DNA of 64,000 nt from Haemaphysalis longicornis (taxonomy: Eukaryota > Arthropoda > Arachnida > Ixodida > Ixodidae). This document shows, one piece after another, positions 57,066-64,000 of the stretch (position 1 is the stretch's first letter; each line of letters opens with the position of its first letter). Position numbers and translations under genes: made by a program. The DNA is taken from positions 21,988,888 through 22,052,887 of the forward strand of contig CM023449.1 of the NCBI GenBank assembly GCA_013339765.2, written 5' to 3'. The notes under the pieces were generated by a model. The model ran no database searches. It was not told the origin of the DNA and saw only the letters and a program-made list of their open reading frames with translations.

Positions 57066-57410
57066 GCCTTTTTTTAGGGGCGAAGCTCCTTAGGGGCTGG
57101 GGCTGTTGGCGTCTCCCTGTCAGTCGTCGTAATCATCGTCTCATGTAGTCACGGTACTAAAACACCGGGGAACTCGTTTACGCCTCCCGCTAGAACGTAA
57201 GGCGTACTAAAAAACCCCGGGACACTCGTTTACGTTTCGCGCTGGAGACCTTCGTGCTTCAAAGACAAGAGACTTTTGCAGCAAAGCTGTATACCTCTAC
57301 CCCCCAACGGTTTCATCTCCGTTGGCAAAAACGCCAAGGCGCCAAGAATACACTTATACACCGAATGTTTCGCCCCTCCTCAGGTTTCACGTTAGTGGGG
57401 ATGGCCAGGG
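57066..57410 (+). repeat. Dispersed repeat D, copy 3 (longest)
   Basis: It opens with TTTAGGGGCGAAGCTCCTTA and then carries all blocks seen separately in copies 1 and 2. The GGGACACTCGTTTACG block occurs twice inside it in related form (around 57168 and 57210), so part of the family may itself be duplicated. Confidence 0.8.
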
Positions 57411-58728
57411 ATATTTTTTTTTTCTCAGAGAGTAGCTGCATCTTACAACTCCTTGCCACCGACCGAGGGCGAGGTCGGGGTGATACGCACGCACTACCGG
57501 ACAGTAGTCTGCAAATTAAGCTTATTGCCACTTATCGCAAAACTACGACCACTCCACCCGCGCCTCGCCGCCCGAGGGCAGGGTCACGCCCGGTCCACGG
57601 ACGTTATTAGCCTACGGTGGGTGCAGCCCCTGCTCCAAGACAGAGTACCGGCTCTGAATGACAAGGAACACAGCGTGAACTCTACCGTGGCCCCACGCTA
57701 CGCGATGCGTAATTTCCTTCCGCGAAACACGGCTGACCGCGGGCAACAGAGACCGACCGCCCGAGCGGTGACCCGGCGTCATCTCGGGCTCCCACAATCA
57801 CATGGGCGGGGGAGCGCCCGTGTGGCATTCCAGCGGGCCCTAACACCACCGAACAACATTCAATAATGCCCGACGCGCGCGGCAACGCACCGGGCAGGTA
57901 GCCGGAAGAGCGAGCAATAAACGAACCGAATAAACGAACGGAATAAACCAGCGGAGTCGCAGGCCACCACGAGCGCCGCTCCGGGGGACAACACGGCAGT
58001 CGGTAGCAGGAGTGTATGTATTTAATTTATACATCTGTACGAGAGGGATCTGCAAAGCTCCGGAAACGGTCGAGGCTCGCCATACCGCGACGACGCCGCG
58101 AGAGGGATTTAATGTCCGGTTTTCAGCGAGGCCGCGACCTAATCGGTACGCGCTCACACAGGCAGACATAGCCTTGCATCGTGTGATCTGGAGAAGGAGG
58201 CGCATTCGATTGGCCGCCCCGCGATATTCGTGTCACCGTCGCAGTCGCGTGGTCGTCGTCGCAGGGCTATCTAGCGGCCTTCGGGGGCATCGCCAGGTAT
58301 AATAGGACAAAGCGTGACGTCTGCATAAGCGCGCACGTTTTATCCTTGGCGGAACCGTAAAGAAGGGGAGGTGCCCGGGACAAGGAAACGCGGGCTGCCC
58401 CGCGCACACGGCGGCCAATCGCGTTACATTTGGCAGCGATACGGAAGAATGGGGCCGGACTTGTCCCGAATACGGTAAAGGAGGGACCATACACCTCTAG
58501 TCCGCGTTGTGCGCGGCCGAAGAAACGCGCGGAAAGAGCGAGAAAGAGAGAGGCTGGTGTCGTTAAACGCCGGCCTGTCGCAAGACTATGGAAAGAGGTT
58601 GCGGCAGCGTAGTTGAGATTCGAAACATTTTATAACTACAGCAGTACCAATAACAACAAAAAACGGACAAATACACGCAACTCCTCGGATTTAGGTTCAA
58701 CCCACCTACGTAGCCCGTAAAAAACAAA
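57411..58728. other. CpG-rich stretch containing repeat X copy 1
   Basis: 57440-58330 is CpG-rich with overlapping frames on both strands. At 57858-57980, GCGGCAACGCACCGGGCAGG, GAAGAGCGAGCAATAAACGA and GAGTCGCAGGCC match the sequence flanking the TIR element at 60698-61632. Repeat X may be the edge of an LTR-type element, which could not be confirmed. Confidence 0.5.
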
Positions 58729-58729
58729 A

Positions 58730-59422
58730 TACGCGTGTCACTTGTACACGAAAAATGACAATAAGTGTTTAAGGCCTTAAAATACCGAATGACATTGTTT
58801 GGGAGGGTCGTGATACACGCGAAAACGGAAAGGCAATAAATGTGTTGGCATGATGGCGATAATGCCCAAAAAGAGAAATGCATTCGTATTTTAGAAATCT
58901 CTAACGTAGAGACAAACGTCTTACGATGAGTTAAAAAGGTTTTTTTTTTTGTAAAAGAAAACATGATGAGAAATAGTGTTTTACAAACAATGGTGTGAGG
59001 CGTTTCTAAAAGTGGCTTCAGCAGCTGCCGTCACCTGTCAGTGGTAGCCAAATCCGAAAAATTCAGAACGACGAGTGACACCATGTTTTGCCTTTTGCCG
59101 CTGTTTTCGTGAACTCCGTCCTCTTCAGAACTTCGCAACCAAGAGTGCACAAAAAATCGTCTTATTTCGGCGTTCAGCTACGTTTCCGCGTCAACACTCT
59201 GAGGCTGAGGGTTTCATTGGTTTTATTTGGTGCCCATAGCGTTCGAGAGTAAGCAGATTTAAGCCGTTCGTGAAGGCGAATGAGTTGCGCAGAACTCCTT
59301 ATAGGAAAAATGACATTAGAGCGAATGACATTAGATTTTCGCGTGTAGTAGCAAATTAATGGCATTATAACTTAAGGCATTAAGCACTTAATGTCATTTT
59401 TTGTGTACGTACGGCACGGGTA
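58730..59422 (-). mobile_element. TA-flanked TIR element M, copy 1 (uninterrupted)
   Basis: The left end TACGCGTG..., GTACACGAAAAATGACA and inverted right end TACCCGTGCCGTACGTACAC, AAAAATGACATTAAGTG form TIRs of about 45 bp. The interior matches 60698-61632 in opposite orientation (CGAGTGACACCATG, CAACACTCTGAGGC, CGAATGACATTAGA). At 693 bp with no transposase frame, it shows the pre-insertion state of the site where copy 2 received a SINE. Confidence 0.85.
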
Positions 59423-60370
59423 TAAAATTGTATAAATAATAAAGGCAACAAATACAATACTTTATCGACTTACCGCACTTGCACCGGGGAGTTTGGGTAC
59501 TTCTTAGTTTGTATCCTTTATTTAGGCAGGGCGCAAGTGGATCATACAAGGCATTTCAGTTTGATATCGTCTGCCGAGGTAAACGCAGCAAAGTATAGTT
59601 CCAGCCGCCTGAGGAGGCCCCGTCCCTGAAGTATCATTGCGGCAGCACCACCAGCAGAGCAAAGCCCATTCAACAACCAGGTGAATGAAATTATAACATA
59701 TTGGCAACATAAATACAAGATAGGCGAAATATACCAACATTATTGTTGGTCGTGTAAGACAACGATAAAACACCAAACACCAATAGTATAATAACAGATA
59801 TGAATATATGTTCGGAAAAGGTAGACTCCGCAACATAAGTAAAATAGTTTTAGCAAACACTAAGTTATAATTAATCGAACAATACCGACACTAACAAGTC
59901 TTTGCTGGGATTCGTTGCGATTTACTCGACGCATGCGCATCGGAATAAAACGTCAGACCTTAGAAACACGGTGAAATGTTCAGGTATTGGTTTTCTGGTT
60001 GGCGAACGACAGGAACGGACAAAATATGCCGAAATTTCGCGAGAATGAAAATGTCCTGCCCGGTAAAATCGTTCGTTATAGGCGTCAGCTAAATCTGAGC
60101 TTTAACTGCCACTATTGTAAAAGTGATCGTGCGTGCACTCAATTTGTTTTTACACGATTTCGTGCGCTATTGTAACAGCGACTGTTGAGCTGGTTGCCTC
60201 GTAGTGAGCAGCTGAGCAGGGATTGCGAGTCTTTTCGTTTGGGCTTCAAATAAAAATTCATTTTAGTGCATATTTGTGCATTTTGCGCCGAAGCTGTTGC
60301 TGAGATGATACGAAGCGAGCCGTATTGAGAGGCTAGTGCTGATTTGGAGTTCATAAGGATTTTTAACTTA
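59423..60370. other. Unassigned AT-rich spacer
   Basis: No repeat or gene was recognised. The hydrophobic 112-codon minus-strand frame at 59522-59860 is treated as chance. Confidence 0.4.
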
Positions 60371-60372
60371 AG

Positions 60373-60477
60373 CTCGGAACATGCTCTCGGAACACGCACG
60401 GAACACGCACTCGGAGCACGCACTCGGAACAAGCACTCGGAACACTCGGAACTCGAAATACTCGGAACACGCACGCG
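60373..60477 (+). repeat. CTCGGAACACGCA tandem array
   Basis: About eight imperfect units of 10-14 bases built on CTCGGAACACGCA, with shortened CTCGGAA units in the middle. Confidence 0.85.
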
Positions 60478-60697
60478 CTTTCGCTTGGCAACTTCGTTAG
60501 AGAAGCCGCAGTGACAAGAAATCGCGTCCGCGCCTGCACGCACTCCACAACGCCACAAGAGCCGAGTAACCGTGGCGGGAAAGTTTCGAATTCTTCAACT
60601 CGATCGTCCAAGCACATTTAATAACGCCCGACGCTTGCGGCAACACACCGGGCAGGTAACCGGAAGAGCGAACAATAAACGAACCGAAAAAAACTAA

Positions 60698-61632
60698 TAC
60701 CCGTGCCACACGTACACGAAAAATGTCATTAGGTGCTTAATGCCATACGTCTTAATGCCATTAATTCACTTCTACACGCAAAAATCTAATGTCATTCGCT
60801 CTAATGTCATTTCTGGTTAAATCTGTTCCCCGCAACTCATTCACCTTCACGAACGCCTTGAATCTGCCTACTCTCGAACGCGATGTGCACCAAATGAAAC
60901 CAACGAAAATCTCACCACCAGAATGTTGACGCGGAAACCTAGCTCAACGTCGAAATAAGGCGATTTTTTGTGCACTCTTGGTGGCGAAGTTCTGAAGAAA
61001 AAAAAGTTCACCAAATCATTCATTGATTGATTGATTGTAGGGTTTTACGCGCCGACGCAACGCAGGTGACGAGGCGCGTCGTAGTGGAGGGCTCCGGATT
61101 AATTTTGACCACCTGGGGATCTTTATCGTGCGGCGAAATCTCGTACACACGGGCATTTTTGCTTTTCGCCTCCATCAGAAAAGCGGACCACCGCGGCCGG
61201 GAATCGAACCCGCGACCTCGTGCTCAGCAGCGCAACGCCTTAGCCACTGAGCCACCGCGGCGGGTGTTCACTAAATCGGCGGCAAAAGTCAGAACATCGG
61301 GTACTCGTCGTTCTGAATATTTTGGATTTGGCTACCGCTGGCAGGCGACGGCAGCTGCTGAAGCCACTCAGAAAACACTATATCTCATAACGTTTTCTTT
61401 CAGAAAAAAAAAAAAAAAAAAAACGTTTTTAATCCTTCTAAGGCCTTTTTCTTTACGTTTAAGAGTTCTGAGATATGAGTGCATTTCTCTTTTGGTCATT
61501 ATCACCATCATGCATAGCACATTGAATATCTTTGCGATTTTTCGTGTAGCACGGCCCGCCCAAATTATGTCATTGGGCATCTTAACGCCTTGAACACTTA
61601 ATGTTATTTTTCATGTACGTGTGCCCCGGGTA
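60698..61632 (+). mobile_element. TA-flanked TIR element M, copy 2, carrying a SINE
   Basis: The left end TACCCGTGCCACACGTACAC and inverted right end TACCCGGGGCACACGTACAT have matching AAAAAT..CATTA subterminal blocks. It is the inverse of copy 1 apart from the SINE at 61018-61265 and an A-run near 61405. No transposase frame. Confidence 0.88.
61018..61265 (-). mobile_element. Full-length SINE with target duplication (Ruka-like)
   Basis: On the minus strand: GTGGCTCAGTGGCTAAGGCG (A box), GGGTTCGATTCCCGGCC (B box), then the conserved body and a short (AATC)n tail. It is flanked by GTTCACCAAATC (61006-61017) and GTTCACTAAATC (61266-61277), a 12-bp target duplication with one difference. Copy 1 of element M lacks it. 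This gives a reliable full-length reference of about 248 bp for the family in this window. Confidence 0.93.
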
Positions 61633-61739
61633 TAAGAGAGTAAACGAACTGAATAAACAAATAGAATAAACGAGCGGAATCGCAGGCCGCTCGACATGGT
61701 CGTCGAACGATCATTTCGAGTTCTTCGACTCTATCGCCC

Positions 61740-64000
61740 GTAACCCCACCAATGGGCGAGAATATTAGAACTTGTGACGTCATGCTCAGTAGCGTCAAAC
61801 CTTATCAACTGGCCTTCAAGCTACCCACGTTACATGACCTTTGGAATAAGCCTTAACAGGTTGTTTGGTCATACGGGATAATTAGTCATAAGACAGGCCG
61901 TTAAAACCCTATGTTTCATTTCATTTATTGCATCCTTAAAGGCCCGAGGGCATTACGTATAGGGCAACATTAAATACATTTTCAGGTGTTCATCGAACTC
62001 GGCCATATGGAGGTAGTGGAAAGTACGAACAAATCGAAAGCACCGTAAATGTTAAGTGGGCGAGTATAGCTATGCTGAGCGGGTGGCCAGTGCCGATCCA
62101 AAACCACGAAAAAGAAATCAGGCGTAGAACTGCTATGCCCTGAAGCGCATTTAGCAAGCACTCTGAAGGATAAAGAGTAGGCTACCTCTGTCCCTAGTAA
62201 AGAAGCCACGAAGACAAAACACAAGTTGGGTTCATTCGAAAGATTGCCTCGTTAGAATAGCATTGACACTACTTTTACGCAAACTTCCTTAAATAAGCTA
62301 CATAATTAGGAAAAAATGCAATGGCCATGCGACCCACCAGCTCCTTTCCCGCAACAGGACCTACGATGTCATATGTGCCCACCTGTGAGATTGGCTGAGG
62401 TTGGCAAAAGCAAGCGCAAATTAGGCAGGGTTTATAAGCTTGCCGAACTAGCTATTTGCACTTAAATTAATGCATATTCATTTTTTAGCAGTAAGGATGG
62501 TGGGGTAAACAATGAAAGTTACGAATGTACACGTAAACATAGAGGCACCAGTTCGTACTGCAAACACTGCAGGTTATCCGCTCTTTCCAGCCCCTACAGG
62601 TGGTGCTGCGGAGAACGGCAATGGCGGACGAGATGGTGATAGGGCCCCCGTAGCAACATACGTGCCAGCATAAGTAGCGGCCTAAAAGGCCATAGTTCCG
62701 CTTGAAACAACTACTTTCTTTAAAAAATGAACACAGGTATACGTTGCCGATTACGAGACAGCATTCGATTCGTTTCAGGGTGTGTCTGCTGCAGTGTAAA
62801 AAGTGCTGCGTGCGAGGCAATCCGCTGTGCACGGCTCAGGCCGCACGGAATTGGTTTGAGAACAATCCCGCCTAACTGGGCAAACAACCTGCTGCAGAAT
62901 GTGCAACGCTAAGTTTTAGGACATTATTGCAGTGTACGTCATCGCAGTGTACGTTTTACTTTAGGCGTGTTCATTTTTTCACTGTGTGCACACTAAGCAG
63001 AAGCCCATGCACCCCGCGTGGGCGATAAGTGCACATTGCGATGTTTTGCTTGGGTGCAGTAAAACGTATCTATGACTTTGGGCTATAGAACCGCGAAGAC
63101 AAAGTTCCCATTACGTCGTATCAAGTAGTATGCAAGCGAACGTGTTAACATTTCATGAAAAAAAAATATAAGCCTACGTATTTACTCGTGCATGTGGCAT
63201 ACACTACTGGCGTGTGATATGGAAGCGTACATGAAAATACAGGCAGTAATTTACAGGCGCGCTTTTGGCTTGCGATAATTAAAGAGAAATCTCCTGGCTG
63301 AAAATTCGTTATGTTGATTTGACTGCCGGTAAGATTTTTAAGTGCGTTGATGCTTGTGACCAAAAAAAAAAGGGGGGGGGAGGTCTACCAAATGCTTTCA
63401 AGAGCTCGCGTTTAACTAGCAGACCCAAAGTTATAATACTGGCATTACTAAAACATCTTGCTTCAACATAATTATTTATATATTCAGTCATAATCAATAA
63501 ACGCATCCCCACATTTGCTTTTCGCCTTCGCGAGCAAAGGTTAGCATTTGTTCCTTCATTGAAAAAAAAAAGCAAGTGGAATTGGACACCTTCTGCTGCA
63601 TATATGTTTGAAAGCAGTAGAATTGAGCCGACAACACCTAAGCCAATAGGTTGACATATTATGCGGTAGTGAATGTAAATAATATCTGAAAAAGACGATC
63701 ACAAGGTTATACAAAAAGCCTACAAACTCGGCGCCCTCACAGCAAGGAACTAGCTATTAAATGATGGAGCCGTAATTCAGCAAAGAATGATTTAAGCACC
63801 ACGTACTCACACGTGGGTCCTAAAGACATGTTTTTCAGACACCGATGAGGCCCAAAACTCTTTCATTTACGCACCGCTTTTATAGCTTCAAGAAAGTTTA
63901 GAGAAAAGGAACGCTCGTTCAGCCTATCTTTTCCGATTATTTATATGGCATTTTTGATTACTATAATAGCGATTACTGTTTTATTTTCGCTTCTGCGAGG
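61740..64000. other. Unassigned spacer with a LINE-like 3' tail
   Basis: At 61913-61975 TTTCATTTCATTTATTGCAT, then AAAGGCCCGAGGGCATTACG, looks like the 3' end of a minus-strand LINE with an ATTTC tail; no coding part is attached. The rest, to the end of the window, is AT-rich and unrecognised. Confidence 0.4.

Larger units (their letters stand above)
60610..61740 (+). repeat. Repeat X copy 2, split by element M
   Basis: 60610-60697 and 61633-61740 are the two sides of the repeat seen unbroken at 57858-57980: GCGGCAACACACCGGGCAGG, GAAGAGCGAACAATAAACGA on the left, and GAATAAACGAGCGGAATCGC on the right. The TIR element sits within the AATAAACGAACCGAA-rich part. Confidence 0.7.

Noticed and set aside
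57858..57980. LTR of a retrovirus-like element
   Set aside because: It is shared with 60610-61740, but no TG...CA termini, primer binding site or gag/pol sequence could be tied to it, so it is only called repeat X.
59522..59860. Small membrane protein
   Set aside because: The hydrophobic 112-codon frame reflects AT-rich sequence; there is no start context, homology or conserved pattern to support it.

Overview
This is a gene-poor, repeat-dense stretch of a eukaryotic nuclear genome, most likely from an ixodid (hard) tick. Three things point there. Full-length and broken copies of a tRNA-derived SINE have a GATT/AATC tail and resemble, from memory, the tick SINE family published as Ruka. There are decayed non-LTR retrotransposons with an RNase H domain. 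There are many short terminal-inverted-repeat (TIR) elements. No bacterial operon, phage, CRISPR array, rRNA or convincing host exon was found. The species call is inference; no search was possible.

Layout. 0-13 kb: an 8-bp-TSD DNA transposon (46-948), a 90-bp tandem duplication, the first copy of a tRNA-like repeat, the first copy of a repeat present three times in the window, SINE fragments, and a MITE swollen by a 99/100-bp minisatellite. 13-19 kb: a cluster of short elements, two of which carry TTGGA/TCCAA arrays, plus a LINE 3' end. 19.7-26.8 kb: a dispersed repeat split by a second copy of the 8-bp-TSD transposon, an uninterrupted copy of the same repeat, a 17-bp array next to a pogo-like end, and an inverted pair of another repeat. 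28.9-38.6 kb: a long-TIR MITE, a double palindrome, two LINE coding fragments, a foldback element, and a mirrored CACTC/GAGTG element. 41.7-53.4 kb: SINEs, a foldback beside a TA-flanked element, a LINE 3' end, and the best-preserved LINE fragment (minus strand; C-terminal reverse transcriptase region, RNase H and zinc knuckle). 54-62 kb: a 196-bp duplication, CpG-rich repeats, and a three-layer nest in which a SINE sits inside a TIR element that sits inside another repeat.

The contents interact as mobile DNA, not as a pathway. The LINE fragments are the class of element that could mobilise SINEs. All DNA elements seen here are non-autonomous and would depend on transposases encoded elsewhere. 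Nested insertions with target duplications, and related uninterrupted copies, give a relative order of events. The most unusual material is the foldback family with a shared end motif but unrelated arms, the recurrence of TTGGA arrays inside different elements, and the mirrored CACTC/GAGTG element. Coordinates of repeat edges were found by eye and may be off by several bases.
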